This document shows, in pieces, positions 11,312 to 21,469 of a DNA stretch of 64,000 bases. Under the pieces are notes generated by a model. It did not search any database and had not been told where the DNA came from. It saw only the letters and a list, made by a program, of their open reading frames with translations. Location of the stretch: contig NZ_RJTU01000065.1 in assembly GCF_003730015.1 (NCBI RefSeq), positions 1 through 64,000 of the forward strand, given 5' to 3'. A program made the translations under genes and the position numbers. Numbering within the stretch: position 1 is the stretch's first letter; each line of letters starts with the position of its first letter. Source of the DNA: Epilithonimonas hominis. GTDB lineage: Bacteria; Bacteroidota; Bacteroidia; Flavobacteriales; Weeksellaceae.

Positions 11312-11482
11312 AGCCCCGATTGACTCTCATTTTATATTTTTAATTTATGAATCGCCGAATCTCGTTCCTCGATTTGACACGGCATCCTTTTTTGTGATGG
11401 CGCTGGCAAGCTTCGGAAAAGATCCTCAAGTTGTTTGCCATTACAAAAAAGATATAGTGGAAAGCGGGATTAAGCTCCTGAA
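11312..11482. repeat. Structured intergenic repeat (REP-like), long form
   Basis: A GCCCCG-TTGA head (from 11313) and an AGTGGAAAGCGGGA-type tail flank an imperfect hairpin. Its arms are CCTTTTTTGTGATGGC at 11386-11401 and GCCATTACAAAAAAG at 11437-11451. The element at 41798-41886 has the same head and hairpin logic. I recall similar elements in many copies in Chryseobacterium-type genomes. This copy seems to carry extra sequence between head and hairpin. The 93-codon frame across it is not gene-like. Confidence 0.55.
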
Positions 11483-11486
11483 AAAA

Positions 11487-13121
11487 TTATTGTTTGATGA
11501 ATTTGAAGTTTTTATTGCCTTCCTGTGTCTTGATCACTAAAAGATAAACCCCACTTGGAAGTTTGGAAACATCGATTTTGGATTTGGAGTCCGATAGCAT
11601 TTGTTTTCCACTCAAATCGTAAATGTGAACTTTCTGAATTTCATATTTTGTACTTACAATATTCAAAAATTCGGAAGTTGGATTTGGGTAGATGTTGAAG
11701 TATTTAGCAGATTCTTCGGTGCCTAAGACTTTACCCAAAGATATCGGTTCTCTGAAAAGTGACAAATCAAAAACAACGGAATTGTCCAAGACGGAATAAG
11801 TGTAAGCCTCCGCAGTGTAAGTGGCATAATCTGACTCTTCCACACTTGCGAAGTTGAGGTCTGCTGTAGTTGTAGTGGTTTTTTGATCCAGATTTTTGTA
11901 CCAAGTGAAAGTATAATCACTACCAGATAATGACTGGTCCAACTTCGCTGGTTGACCAATTACACCTAAAACTTCTTTCGAACCATCGTAACGCTGAGGT
12001 GAATAATCTAAATCGGTTTGCACATTATAATCAGCAATATAATTGGAAAGTTGTGCCTTGTTAAACCTATTATTGCTAAGATGCGTAATCGGTGGAAGTT
12101 TATCGTTGAGATCGCCTGAAAGCTGATTGCTGTTGAGGTTTAGCATCAATAATTTTGACATTCCTAAAAACTCCGATGGAATATTACCAGTGAGTAAATT
12201 ATTGTTTAGAAATAGTTGTTGAAGGTTTGGTAAGCCAGTCAATAGAGAAACTCCGCCAGAAATCTTATTTCTTCCAAGATTAAGCGTTTGCAATTTTTTG
12301 AGCTGAATAATCTGAGAGGGAATCTGAGCTAACTGATTGTTTTCCAAAGAAAGCCACACAAGATTGGTTAAATTAGATAATGCTGACGTTGTCTGTTCTG
12401 TGAGTGCGTTATTGCTTAAATTAAGACTTGTCAGTTGCGTCAATTGAGAAACCTGAGTTGGGATTTGAGTTAATTGTAATCCTGATAATGAGAGATTTGT
12501 CAATTTAGGATGATTTGCAATATTTCCAAAAGCATTGGCTGGGATTGGATTATTATCAAGAATCAAAGTTTCTAGATTGGTGAAAGCTGTGATTTTTGCA
12601 GGAATATTAATCAATCCTAAATCTGAAAGATTCAACGTTTTGATATTGTTGAAATTCTGAAGCAAACCATTGACATCCGGAATCGTAAACAGATTTCCTC
12701 CCACCGCCAAATCATCTACATTGAAAAGTCCTGTTAAAGATTGGGTTGGATCTCCAGTCAATCTATTGTTGCTAATATCCAATTTTGTCAACAAACTAAG
12801 GGAAGAAATTCCCGCAGCCACATCTCCAGAAAGTTGATTATTACTAAGGTCTAGTTTTGTGAGTTTTGGAAATGACGTAAGATTGGATGGGAAATTACCT
12901 GTAAGTGCATTGCCGGAAAGATTAAGTTCTGTAACTGTGCCGTTTTTTACAACAACTCCAAACCAAGTTCTAGGATCATTTTGGAAATTCCAGGTTCTGT
13001 TCCAGTTTTCGCCATTCGTAGTGTTATAAATGTTGATTAATGCACTTCTTTCAGAATTAGAAATGCTCCATTGGGAGAAGGCGAAATTGGAAATCAACAA
13101 AAAGAGTAATATTTTTTTCAA
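11487..13121 (-). CDS. T9SS-secreted leucine-rich-repeat protein
   Basis: A 544-residue exported protein. A signal peptide (KKILLFLLISNFAFSQ) leads into roughly a dozen LxxLxLxxNxL leucine-rich repeats (about residues 65-350, for example LTKLDLSNNQLSG). A beta-sandwich-like linker follows, and the end is a type A type IX secretion sorting domain (YFNIYPNPTSEFLNIVS, ending NKNFKFIKQ). It is probably attached to or released at the cell surface for protein binding or adhesion. The frame begins with TTG at 13121, and no ATG fits the signal peptide. A -7-like TAATTTTG on the minus strand (13129-13136) lies unusually close to that start. Confidence 0.9.
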   Translation of the reverse strand: MKKILLFLLISNFAFSQWSISNSERSALINIYNTTNGENWNRTWNFQNDPRTWFGVVVKNGTVTELNLSGNALTGNFPSNLTSFPKLTKLDLSNNQLSGDVAAGISSLSLLTKLDISNNRLTGDPTQSLTGLFNVDDLAVGGNLFTIPDVNGLLQNFNNIKTLNLSDLGLINIPAKITAFTNLETLILDNNPIPANAFGNIANHPKLTNLSLSGLQLTQIPTQVSQLTQLTSLNLSNNALTEQTTSALSNLTNLVWLSLENNQLAQIPSQIIQLKKLQTLNLGRNKISGGVSLLTGLPNLQQLFLNNNLLTGNIPSEFLGMSKLLMLNLNSNQLSGDLNDKLPPITHLSNNRFNKAQLSNYIADYNVQTDLDYSPQRYDGSKEVLGVIGQPAKLDQSLSGSDYTFTWYKNLDQKTTTTTADLNFASVEESDYATYTAEAYTYSVLDNSVVFDLSLFREPISLGKVLGTEESAKYFNIYPNPTSEFLNIVSTKYEIQKVHIYDLSGKQMLSDSKSKIDVSKLPSGVYLLVIKTQEGNKNFKFIKQ

Positions 13122-13156
13122 ATCTGTGCAAAATTAAGACGCAAATATAATAGTTA

Positions 13157-14812
13157 ATGGAATCTCTTGCATTATATTGTAAAAAATTAATGATTATTTT
13201 CGTGCAAAAATTATTTAGGATGTATAGATATTTATATTTTTTTGTTGGTTTATTTACCTTGGTTATAGGATTCTCTTTTTATCTTGCGTATTCTAATCTT
13301 ACAGGCCATCAATTCGTTTACCCGCTGGATGATGCTTATATTCATCTTGCACTTTCTAGGAATGTTGCTGAAAATGGGATTTGGGGGATTAATCCCAATA
13401 GTTTTGATAGCGCGTCCTCTTCTATCCTTTATACTTTACTACTTAGCTTTCTTATCAAAATTTTTGGTGATAACGTTTACTATCCGTTATTTATCAATAT
13501 TATTTCCGGGTATGTGTCCCTATACTATATTTTCAGATACTTTTATGACTACTTTGGAAAGCGTGAGCTTCTGTTGGGGCTTTCGCTTTTTATCTTTTCT
13601 TGTCAGATGAATTTTATGGTGCTGATAGGAATGGAGCAAACACTTCATATTTTGCTCACGGTCACAATGATTTATTATCTGACAGGTAGTTTGAGATTAG
13701 GATTCACTAAAAAACAAGTTGTGAAATTGCTTGTTTGCACAGTATTATTAGGAGCAGTAAGGTTCGAAAGCATGTTCTTTATCCTTATTTTGTCTCTTCT
13801 GTTAGTATTAAGAAAAAACTGGAAAATGGCTTTAGCTGTATTTTTTGTTGGTTATCTTCCCATTTTATTGTTTGGTATTTATTCCATAGAGCACGGAGGG
13901 TATTTTTTTCCTAATTCTCTTTTAATGAAAGGTAATTATCCCGAATCAAATTTTTTCTTTAGTCTTTGGAGTATTTTTAAAAAAGGAATTTTATTAAATA
14001 TTTCTTTTTACAAGATATTTTTTGCACCCCTGGTTATAGTTGTGTTTTATTTTCTATCAAAGTATAAAATTACGGAGTGGCCTACAATTGTTAATAACGA
14101 AACTGTTTCCCTTACTGTTGTTGGGACAGTGATTTTACATAGTTTATTTGCAGTAATACGTTACCGTTATGAAAATTATCTAATGGCCGCGGTTGTGATG
14201 GTTACAGTTCCTATGATCACGTATTTTTTTTCTAAGTTTAATGTTGGTAAAACCAATCCGACGTATAAAAGAATTATTATAATGGCATTTTCCATAATGA
14301 TTTTTTATTCTTTTTATACTACAATAGTTAATTATAAGGTAATAAAATATGCTTCCAAGAATATTGAAGAACAACAAATAGAAATGTCTAGGCTACTTGG
14401 AAGATTTTATAAAAATCAGAATGTTGTGGTTAATGACATAGGTGCAATAGCTTATTTTTCTAATGTTAAGATTTATGATATTGCAGGTCTTGCTACTACT
14501 GATGTAGCGGGATATTATTATAAAAATAAAGATTTAGATCCAGAAATTTTTAATAAAAAATACCATAATTATATGACAAGTCAGATATTACAAAAACAAT
14601 GTAGTGTAGCTGTGATTTATCCAAAATGGTTTCCTGATGGAATTCCGAAATCTTGGATACCAATTGCATCTTGGACCATTGAAAAGAAAATGGGGGTGGC
14701 AAATCAGACGGTTGTTTGGTATGCAATGAATCAAAAGGAAGCAGAAACATTACTTAAAAACCTAAAAATATTTGACCTTAATAAAAATGTGACTCAGCAT
14801 TTTTTATATTAA
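13157..14812 (+). CDS. Polytopic membrane protein, probable GT-C glycosyltransferase
   Basis: About 551 residues with roughly ten hydrophobic segments. After the first membrane helix an acidic motif, PLDDAYIHLALSRN (near residues 55-68), resembles the DDAY motif of GT-C mannosyl/arabinosyl transferases. After the last helix comes a soluble tail with VVNDIGAIAYFSNVKIYDIAGL, another feature often seen in such enzymes. It would use a lipid-linked sugar donor at the periplasmic face. ATGs at 13157, 13190 and 13220 are possible starts; 13220 directly precedes the first membrane helix. No polysaccharide genes adjoin it. The family is inferred and the donor is unknown. Confidence 0.72.
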   Translation: MESLALYCKKLMIIFVQKLFRMYRYLYFFVGLFTLVIGFSFYLAYSNLTGHQFVYPLDDAYIHLALSRNVAENGIWGINPNSFDSASSSILYTLLLSFLIKIFGDNVYYPLFINIISGYVSLYYIFRYFYDYFGKRELLLGLSLFIFSCQMNFMVLIGMEQTLHILLTVTMIYYLTGSLRLGFTKKQVVKLLVCTVLLGAVRFESMFFILILSLLLVLRKNWKMALAVFFVGYLPILLFGIYSIEHGGYFFPNSLLMKGNYPESNFFFSLWSIFKKGILLNISFYKIFFAPLVIVVFYFLSKYKITEWPTIVNNETVSLTVVGTVILHSLFAVIRYRYENYLMAAVVMVTVPMITYFFSKFNVGKTNPTYKRIIIMAFSIMIFYSFYTTIVNYKVIKYASKNIEEQQIEMSRLLGRFYKNQNVVVNDIGAIAYFSNVKIYDIAGLATTDVAGYYYKNKDLDPEIFNKKYHNYMTSQILQKQCSVAVIYPKWFPDGIPKSWIPIASWTIEKKMGVANQTVVWYAMNQKEAETLLKNLKIFDLNKNVTQHFLY

Positions 14813-14817
14813 TTAAT

Positions 14818-14848
14818 AAAAAATTCCGGTAGAGAGCCGGAATTTTTA
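14818..14848. terminator. Bidirectional terminator between convergent genes
   Basis: The stem AAATTCCGG (14821-14829) / CCGGAATTT (14837-14845) has A and T runs on either side. It serves the GT-C-like gene (plus) and the Dps-like gene (minus). Confidence 0.85.
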
Positions 14849-14861
14849 TTGATTGTGATTT

Positions 14862-15338
14862 TTATTTACCAAGATACGAATTATACATCCATACTTCTTT
14901 TTCCTGCTCGGTAATATAGTCACTCATTTGGGAGTTTGTACCTTCGTCGCCAGCTTCCTCAGTAATGTCCAGAAGTTCTCTTTGTAAATCGATAACTACT
15001 TTGTAAGAATTTAGAATAATTTCTACACTTTTGTTTCCGTCGGTCACCTCTTTACTCTCTTTAATAGTAGAAACAGCCAGATAATCTGAATAATTATGAG
15101 CGGGAGTAGCTCCTAGAGTTAAAATTCTTTCGGCGATTTCATCAATTTTAAGCACGAGATTATTATATAATTCCTCAAATTTTGGATGAAGAGTAAAGAA
15201 CTGTTCTCCTTTGATGTTCCAATGCGACCCTCTTGTGTTTTGATAGAACACGGAGTAGTTAGCTAAAAGTACGTTGAGTTTTTCTGAGATTTTTTTGCAA
15301 TCGGCTTCTTTCAATCCGATTAGTGCTGCATTTTTCAT
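14862..15338 (-). CDS. dps: Dps/ferritin-like DNA-protection protein
   Basis: A 158-residue Dps-family four-helix protein that forms iron-storing dodecamers and protects DNA from peroxide. The interfacial ferroxidase ligands are all present with canonical spacing: His39 (in RGSHWNIKG), His51, Glu55, Asp66 and Glu70 (KIDEIAERI). No extended lysine-rich N-terminal tail is seen, so DNA binding may be weak. A -7-like TAATTTTG lies upstream on the minus strand. Confidence 0.9.
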   Translation of the reverse strand: MKNAALIGLKEADCKKISEKLNVLLANYSVFYQNTRGSHWNIKGEQFFTLHPKFEELYNNLVLKIDEIAERILTLGATPAHNYSDYLAVSTIKESKEVTDGNKSVEIILNSYKVVIDLQRELLDITEEAGDEGTNSQMSDYITEQEKEVWMYNSYLGK

Positions 15339-15361
15339 AATTTATTATGTTTAGATTGATA

Positions 15362-15369
15362 CAAAATTA
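15362..15369 (-). promoter_or_regulatory. -7 promoter element for dps
   Basis: Read on the minus strand this is TAATTTTG, an exact match to the Bacteroidota TAnnTTTG element, 24 bp upstream of the dps ATG. No convincing -33 TTTG was found at the usual spacing. Confidence 0.45.
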
Positions 15370-15507
15370 AAGGTATTTTATTTAAGTTAATCCTTATCTA
15401 TATAGTTTTAAACTATCCTTTGAAGTTAGATTATATCTTTTATATCAATGAAAATGCCATAATAAGATAATAAAGAATTAATAAAATCTAATATTTAATG
15501 CTAACTA

Positions 15508-15538
15508 CTTGTAGATTAAAAAATTATTTATATTTTTG
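15508..15538 (+). promoter_or_regulatory. Promoter of the rpsL ribosomal cluster
   Basis: CTTG (15508-15511) and TATTTTTG (15531-15538) are separated by 19 bp, matching the Bacteroidota -33 TTTG / -7 TAnnTTTG layout. The rpsL ATG is 24 bp further on. Confidence 0.75.
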
Positions 15539-15562
15539 CACCCTAAAATAAAAAGCAATTAA

Positions 15563-15976
15563 ATGCCTACTATTCAACAATTAGTAAGAAAAGGAAGAGC
15601 CACGCTTGCCAAGAAGAGCAAATCGGCTGCCCTTGATTCTTGTCCACAAAGACGAGGTGTATGTACGAGAGTATATACTACCACTCCTAAGAAACCTAAC
15701 TCTGCACTTAGAAAAGTAGCAAGGGTAAGACTTTCTAACGGTAAAGAAGTCAACGCTTATATCCCGGGCGAAGGACATAATCTTCAAGAGCACTCGATAG
15801 TATTGGTAAGGGGCGGAAGGGTGAAAGACCTACCGGGAGTACGTTACCACATCGTAAGAGGTGCATTGGACACTGCAGGTGTAAATGGAAGAACTCAGAG
15901 AAGATCTAAGTACGGTGCTAAGAGACCTAAACCAGGACAAGCTGCTGCAGCGCCTGCAAAAGGTAAGAAAAAATAA
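15563..15976 (+). CDS. rpsL: 30S ribosomal protein S12
   Basis: Decoding-centre protein of the small subunit, 137 residues. The conserved core includes [20 protein letters not shown], the [10 protein letters not shown] segment and [14 protein letters not shown]. The C-terminus is extended by an Ala/Lys-rich basic tail relative to the usual 123-125 residues. It is the first gene of the str block, 23 bp before rpsG. The two conserved lysine regions where streptomycin-resistance changes are known look wild type. Confidence 0.99.
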   Translation: MPTIQQLVRKGRATLAKKSKSAALDSCPQRRGVCTRVYTTTPKKPNSALRKVARVRLSNGKEVNAYIPGEGHNLQEHSIVLVRGGRVKDLPGVRYHIVRGALDTAGVNGRTQRRSKYGAKRPKPGQAAAAPAKGKKK

Positions 15977-15999
15977 TCATTAAATAAGGTACAGAAACA

Positions 16000-16476
16000 A
16001 TGAGAAAGACGAAAGCGAAAAAAAGACCGTTGTTACCAGATCCAAAGTTTAATGATCAATTGGTAACGAGATTCGTAAACAACTTAATGCTTGACGGTAA
16101 GAAGTCAATCGCATTCAAAATTTTTTATGATGCATTGGATATCGTAGAAACTAAAAAAGGAGATACTGAAAAAACTTCATTAGAAATCTGGAAAGATGCA
16201 TTAACTAACGTAATGCCTCACGTAGAAGTACGTTCTAGAAGAGTAGGTGGAGCTAACTTCCAGATTCCTATGCCAATCAGAGCTGATAGAAAAATTTCTA
16301 TGGCAATGAAATGGTTAATCAAATATTCTAAAGCTAGAAATGATAAGTCTATGGCTTTGAAATTGGCTAACGAAGTAGTAGCTGCTTCAAGAGAAGAAGG
16401 TGCTGCATTCAAAAAGAAATCTGATACTCACAAAATGGCGGAAGCTAACAAGGCTTTCTCACACTTCAAATTCTAA
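16000..16476 (+). CDS. rpsG: 30S ribosomal protein S7
   Basis: The 158-residue primary 16S-binding protein that nucleates 30S head assembly. It begins [17 protein letters not shown] and contains the family segments [15 protein letters not shown] and [18 protein letters not shown]. It sits between rpsL (23-bp gap) and fusA (6-bp gap) in the usual str order. Confidence 0.99.
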   Translation: MRKTKAKKRPLLPDPKFNDQLVTRFVNNLMLDGKKSIAFKIFYDALDIVETKKGDTEKTSLEIWKDALTNVMPHVEVRSRRVGGANFQIPMPIRADRKISMAMKWLIKYSKARNDKSMALKLANEVVAASREEGAAFKKKSDTHKMAEANKAFSHFKF

Positions 16477-16482
16477 TTAGAA

Positions 16483-18600
16483 ATGAGTAGAGATCTTAAA
16501 TTTACAAGAAATATTGGTATTGCTGCGCACATTGATGCTGGTAAAACTACGACGACTGAGAGGATTTTGTTCTATACAGGTGTAAACCACAAAATTGGAG
16601 AGGTTCACGATGGTGCTTCTACAATGGACTGGATGGAGCAGGAAGCAGAAAGAGGTATTACTATTACTTCTGCTGCAACGACTTGTTCTTGGAACTTTCC
16701 AACAGATCAGGGGAAAAAATTACCTGAAACAAAACCTTACCACTTCAACATTATCGATACACCGGGACACGTTGACTTCACTGTAGAAGTAAACAGATCT
16801 TTGAGAGTATTGGATGGATTGGTATTCCTTTTCTCTGCCGTAGACGGTGTAGAGCCTCAGTCTGAAACCAACTGGAGATTGGCTGACAACTACAAAGTTG
16901 CGAGAATGGGATTCGTAAACAAAATGGACAGACAAGGTGCTGACTTCTTGAACGTTGTAAAACAAGTAAAAGAAATGTTAGGATCCAATGCAGTTCCAAT
17001 CGTTTTACCAATCGGTGCTGAAGAAGATTTCAAAGGGGTTGTTGACTTAATCAAAAACAGAGCAATCATCTGGGACGAGGCTGGGCAAGGTGCTACTTAC
17101 GAAGTAGTTCCAATTCCGGAAGATATGAAGGATGAAGTTCTAGAATATAGAGAGAAATTAGTAGAAGCTGTAGCTGACTATGACGAAACTTTGATGGAGA
17201 AATTCTTCGAAGATCCAGATTCAATTTCTGAAGAGGAAATCAACGAAGCTCTTAGAAAAGCGACTATCGATCTTTCTATCATCCCAATGACTTGTGGATC
17301 TTCTTTCAAAAACAAAGGAGTTCAGTTTATGTTGGATGCTGTTTGTAAATATCTTCCTTCTCCACTGGATAAGGACAATATCAAAGGAACAGACCCAAGA
17401 ACTGACGCTGAGATCGAAAGAAAACCATCTGTAGATGAGCCTTTCGCTGCATTAGCTTTCAAAATTGCTACTGACCCATTCGTAGGTAGATTAGCATTCT
17501 TCAGAGCTTATTCAGGTAGATTGGATGCTGGTTCTTACGTTTTGAACACAAGATCTGGTAACAAAGAAAGAATTTCTAGAATCTATCAGATGCACGCTAA
17601 CAAGCAAAATCCGGTAGAATATATTGAAGCTGGAGATATTGGTGCTGCTGTAGGATTTAAAGATATTAAAACAGGAGATACATTATCTGATGAAAAGAAC
17701 CCTATCGTTCTTGAGTCTATGATCTTCCCAGATCCGGTAATTGGTATCGCTGTTGAGCCTAAAACGAAAGCTGACCAGGATAAAATGGGTAACGCTCTAG
17801 CTAAATTAGCTGAAGAAGATCCTACTTTCCAGGTTAAAACTGATGAGGCTTCTGGACAAACGATCATCTCTGGTATGGGTGAGCTTCACCTTGACATTAT
17901 TGTTGACCGTATGAGAAGAGAGTTTAAAGTAGAAGTTAACCAAGGTCAACCTCAGGTAGAATACAAAGAAGCACTTACACAAAAAGCTAACCACAGAGAG
18001 GTTTACAAAAAGCAGTCTGGAGGTAGAGGTAAGTTCGCTGATATCGTATTCGAAATCGGTCCTGCTGACGAAGGTAAAACTGGTCTTGAATTCATCAACG
18101 AAATTAAAGGTGGTAACATTCCTAAAGAATTTATCCCTTCTGTGGAAAAAGGATTCAGAGAGGCTATGAAGAATGGTCCTTTAGCTGGATTTGAGGTTGA
18201 AGCAATGAAAATTGTTTTGAAGGATGGATCTTTCCACGCGGTTGACTCTGATCAGTTATCTTTCGAATTAGCTGCTAAAATGGGATTCAAAGAATCTGGT
18301 AGAGCTGCTAAGGCTGTTATTATGGAGCCGATTATGAAGCTGGAAGTTGTAACTCCGGAAGAATATATGGGTGATATCGTAGGTGACCTTAACAGAAGAA
18401 GAGGTACTGTAAACGGTATGGATGATAGAAACAACGCTAAAGTTATCAAGGCTTTTGTTCCTCTATCTGAAATGTTTGGTTATGTAACTTCTCTTAGAAC
18501 TTTATCTTCAGGTAGAGCAACATCTTCTATGGAATTCGAGAAATACGAAGCTGCTCCGAACAACGTTGCTGAAGATGTAATCGCTAAGGCTAAAGGTTAA
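16483..18600 (+). CDS. fusA: Elongation factor G
   Basis: The translocation GTPase, 705 residues, the normal length. The P-loop [15 protein letters not shown] is near residue 15. Switch II is [12 protein letters not shown] and the guanine specificity motif is NKMD. The C-terminal EF-G domains IV/V are complete, with [16 protein letters not shown] near the end. It starts 6 bp after rpsG and is followed after 18 bp by rpsJ, so it belongs to the same transcript. Confidence 0.99.
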   Translation: MSRDLKFTRNIGIAAHIDAGKTTTTERILFYTGVNHKIGEVHDGASTMDWMEQEAERGITITSAATTCSWNFPTDQGKKLPETKPYHFNIIDTPGHVDFTVEVNRSLRVLDGLVFLFSAVDGVEPQSETNWRLADNYKVARMGFVNKMDRQGADFLNVVKQVKEMLGSNAVPIVLPIGAEEDFKGVVDLIKNRAIIWDEAGQGATYEVVPIPEDMKDEVLEYREKLVEAVADYDETLMEKFFEDPDSISEEEINEALRKATIDLSIIPMTCGSSFKNKGVQFMLDAVCKYLPSPLDKDNIKGTDPRTDAEIERKPSVDEPFAALAFKIATDPFVGRLAFFRAYSGRLDAGSYVLNTRSGNKERISRIYQMHANKQNPVEYIEAGDIGAAVGFKDIKTGDTLSDEKNPIVLESMIFPDPVIGIAVEPKTKADQDKMGNALAKLAEEDPTFQVKTDEASGQTIISGMGELHLDIIVDRMRREFKVEVNQGQPQVEYKEALTQKANHREVYKKQSGGRGKFADIVFEIGPADEGKTGLEFINEIKGGNIPKEFIPSVEKGFREAMKNGPLAGFEVEAMKIVLKDGSFHAVDSDQLSFELAAKMGFKESGRAAKAVIMEPIMKLEVVTPEEYMGDIVGDLNRRRGTVNGMDDRNNAKVIKAFVPLSEMFGYVTSLRTLSSGRATSSMEFEKYEAAPNNVAEDVIAKAKG

Positions 18601-18618
18601 TATTTAAATTAGATTAAA

Positions 18619-18924
18619 ATGTCACAAAGAATCAGAATAAAACTTAAATCTTACGATTACAACTTGGTAGATAAATCTGCAGAGAAAATCGTAAAAACGG
18701 TAAAGGCGACTGGTGCTGTTGTAAACGGACCAATCCCATTGCCAACGAACAAGAGAATCTTCACTGTTTTGAGATCTCCGCACGTAAACAAGAAAGCTAG
18801 AGAACAATTCCAATTATCAGCTCACAAAAGACTGATGGATATCTACTCTTCTTCTTCTAAAACTGTAGATGCTCTAATGAAATTAGAACTTCCTTCAGGT
18901 GTAGATGTAGAAATTAAAGTGTGA
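18619..18924 (+). CDS. rpsJ: 30S ribosomal protein S10
   Basis: A 101-residue 30S head protein (also NusE in antitermination). The core [19 protein letters not shown] and the loop segment [20 protein letters not shown] are conserved. It normally heads the S10 operon and is followed directly by rplC. Here it ends the first transcript, with a strong terminator 70 bp later, and rplC lies 3.3 kb away. Confidence 0.99.
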   Translation: MSQRIRIKLKSYDYNLVDKSAEKIVKTVKATGAVVNGPIPLPTNKRIFTVLRSPHVNKKAREQFQLSAHKRLMDIYSSSSKTVDALMKLELPSGVDVEIKV

Positions 18925-18993
18925 TGAGAGTAAGAAGATGGAGGATGGAAATCTAAAGTCTTTAATGCAAAATCAGAACTTTGCTATGATACT

Positions 18994-19027
18994 AAACTCC
19001 CTTTTCGCAAGATGAGGGAGTTTTTTT
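18994..19027 (+). terminator. Intrinsic terminator after rpsJ
   Basis: The stem AAACTCCC (18994-19001) / GGGAGTTT (19016-19023) runs into a T tract. It closes the rpsL-rpsG-fusA-rpsJ transcript. Confidence 0.88.
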
Positions 19028-19154
19028 GTTATGACATAAATTTTTAAGTTTTTTTTAAGTTATATTAAAATATCAAATTGTTTATGATTTTAATGAGATT
19101 TTATTAACGTATGTTTTGTTTTTTTGTAAATTCACTAACTTAATTTAAAATATT

Positions 19155-21383
19155 ATGAAGAAAAGATTAACTTTTTTATTTTTAGTTTCAACATTACCAT
19201 TTTTTAATGCACAATGGAGTAAAGCTGTACCAAATACAGAAATTTCCAAAAAAAGTGATAACTCGATTTATTACAAATTGGATATCGATGCTATCAGAGG
19301 ACAGCTATTGTCTGCAGATAAAGCAGGTAAAAATGTAGGATCAGTTACGATCAGTATTCCAACATCTAATGGTATAGAAAAATTTGCTGTTAATAGTTTC
19401 CCGGTAATGGATGAAGCATTAGCTAATCAGTATCAATTAGGATCTTATGTTGGTGTTGGGATTGACGATCCTTCGAAATATATCAGATTCAGTGTAGCAC
19501 CTAATGATTTTCAATCTATGATTATAGGAGCAGATGGTAAATATGAATTTATAGAACCTGCCACAGCTGATAAAGCTTATTATTCCATTCACGGAAAAAC
19601 AAGTAAAACTGGTGCATTTGTTTGTGGAACGAAAGAAAGCCCGGAATCTATTCAGAAACTGAATGAATTGATGAAGGATGGCAAGGCAGCAAAAGCCGGG
19701 AATCAAAAATTTCGTACCCTTAGATTGGCATTGTCGGTTACCGGAGAATATGGTGCGAGATATGGAGGAAAAGCAGGAGGTCTTACACAGATGAATGCGA
19801 CGATGACCCGGGTAAACGGCGTTTTTGAAAAGGAGTTTAACATCCATCTTAATATAATAAATGCTCCGGATATTATTTTCACCAATGCTGCAACCGATCC
19901 TTACAGTAATGCCAACCTGATGTGCAAATGGAATAATGAGCTGATGAATGTTTTAAAAGATGATACTTATGGGGTTGGGAACTCTAAATTTGACATCGGG
20001 CATTTGTTCGGGAATTCCGGAGGCGGAGGTAATGCAGGCTGCATTGGCTGTATTGGCAGCAATGATACTTCCGTTACAAATTATAATGCAGTAATGGGAT
20101 ATTTACTTTGTGGCAGCTTTACCTCTGTTACAGTTCCGAATAATTATAAAGGAAGTGGCATCACTTCGCCGGGATCCGGTGCGCCACAAGGTGACGCTTT
20201 TGATATAGATTATGTAGCGCACGAAATGGCTCACCAGTTAGGTGCTAATCACACGTTTAGCCGCTCAGAAAGCGGTACAAATGTGAATTTTGAACCGGGT
20301 TCAGGTTCTACAATTATGGGATATGCCGGAATTACGGGAGCAAATACTGACGTCCAGGCTCATTCCGATGCGTATTTTCACACAGCAAGCATAGATCAGG
20401 TGCAGGCTAATCTGATTTCTAAACCGACTGTGGGTACAGAAACCGAGATTACAAATCAACCGCCTCTAATTTCTTCCCTTCCCACCTATACAATCCCAAA
20501 ATCAACAGCGTTTGTCTTGACAGCAACAGCTACTGATCCGGATGGAGATACACTCTCATACTGCTGGGAGCAGGTAGATAACTCTGCCGAATCATCATTC
20601 ACTACCAAAGCACAAATAGGAACTTTGGCAACGGGAGCATCGTTCCGGTCTTTGACTCCGACGGATTCGCCGACCAGATATTTTCCTAAATTATCTACGG
20701 TTCTTGCAGGTGCGGTAAAAAATGAAAATGATTGGGAGGCGGCATCTACAGTAAATAGGCAAACTAAATTCCGGGTTACTGTAAGAGATAACAAAGGTGT
20801 TGATTCTCAAACGGCTACAGCAACACAGATAATAAATGTAGGAACTGCAAATGCCTTCACGGTAAGTGCCGCTTCCGGTGTTGCCGGAGATCCGGTAACG
20901 ATAAATTGGACGGTTTCCGGAACAACAGCCTCTCCTTATAATGTTGCCAATGTAAAAATCGATTATACTACAAATGGCGGCAATACTTGGAACGTATTAG
21001 CAGCCTCTGTACCCAACGACGGATCGAGAATCGTAACATTCCCGGAAGCATTGGGAGCATCTGAACCTTATGTACGGGTATCCGCTATCGGAAATGTATT
21101 TTATGCGGTAAACAGAGTTACTTTAACTGCGCCAACGTTACAGGTTGCTGATATCAGTAAAGCCTCGATGCAGGTTTATCCAAATCCTGTAAAAGACGTG
21201 CTTAACGTTACGAACGTTAAAATAAATTCTTCTTACGAAATTTTCAATGCAGCTGGTCAGCTTGTGAGCAAAGGTAATCTTGGCTCCGGTAAAATCCAGG
21301 TGAACAAGCTATCAAAAGGTGTTTATTTCATTAATGTGGATGATAATGGAACCATTATCAAAAATAAATTCATAAAAGAGTAA
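19155..21383 (+). CDS. T9SS-secreted reprolysin-like zinc metalloprotease
   Basis: A 742-residue exported protease. The signal peptide is MKKRLTFLFLVSTLPFFNA. A prodomain-like region is followed by a metzincin catalytic domain. The zinc motif HEMAHQLGANHTF fits HExxHxxGxxH (near residue 356). A Met-turn, TIMGYAGI, lies about 30 residues later. One or two Ig/fibronectin-like beta domains come next (including LTATATDPDGDTLSYCWEQ), and the protein ends in a T9SS type A sorting domain (VYPNPVKDVLNVTN, ending IKNKFIKE). Its own terminator separates it from the next gene. It interrupts the ribosomal supercluster and its codon choice (many GCC, CCG and GGC) differs from the ribosomal genes around it. 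Confidence 0.93.
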   Translation: MKKRLTFLFLVSTLPFFNAQWSKAVPNTEISKKSDNSIYYKLDIDAIRGQLLSADKAGKNVGSVTISIPTSNGIEKFAVNSFPVMDEALANQYQLGSYVGVGIDDPSKYIRFSVAPNDFQSMIIGADGKYEFIEPATADKAYYSIHGKTSKTGAFVCGTKESPESIQKLNELMKDGKAAKAGNQKFRTLRLALSVTGEYGARYGGKAGGLTQMNATMTRVNGVFEKEFNIHLNIINAPDIIFTNAATDPYSNANLMCKWNNELMNVLKDDTYGVGNSKFDIGHLFGNSGGGGNAGCIGCIGSNDTSVTNYNAVMGYLLCGSFTSVTVPNNYKGSGITSPGSGAPQGDAFDIDYVAHEMAHQLGANHTFSRSESGTNVNFEPGSGSTIMGYAGITGANTDVQAHSDAYFHTASIDQVQANLISKPTVGTETEITNQPPLISSLPTYTIPKSTAFVLTATATDPDGDTLSYCWEQVDNSAESSFTTKAQIGTLATGASFRSLTPTDSPTRYFPKLSTVLAGAVKNENDWEAASTVNRQTKFRVTVRDNKGVDSQTATATQIINVGTANAFTVSAASGVAGDPVTINWTVSGTTASPYNVANVKIDYTTNGGNTWNVLAASVPNDGSRIVTFPEALGASEPYVRVSAIGNVFYAVNRVTLTAPTLQVADISKASMQVYPNPVKDVLNVTNVKINSSYEIFNAAGQLVSKGNLGSGKIQVNKLSKGVYFINVDDNGTIIKNKFIKE

Positions 21384-21403
21384 CCGCTTTTCATTATTTA
21401 ACC

Positions 21404-21432
21404 AAAGGTCTTCCAAAGTGGAGACCTTTTTT
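21404..21432 (+). terminator. Intrinsic terminator after the metalloprotease
   Basis: The stem AAAGGTC (21404-21410) / GACCTTT (21423-21429), extended by TCCA/TGGA inside, is followed by T residues. Confidence 0.82.
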
Positions 21433-21469
21433 ATGTTAAAGTAGTATCTTTATTCCAAATTAAAATAAT

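Noticed and set aside
11259-11540. 93-codon plus-strand open frame
   Set aside because: It runs through the structured repeat and into the antisense of the LRR gene. There is no recognisable domain and the hairpin explains the sequence better.
19437-19847. 136-codon minus-strand open frame inside the metalloprotease gene
   Set aside because: It is antisense to strongly supported coding sequence and has no domain or start context. It is a shadow frame.
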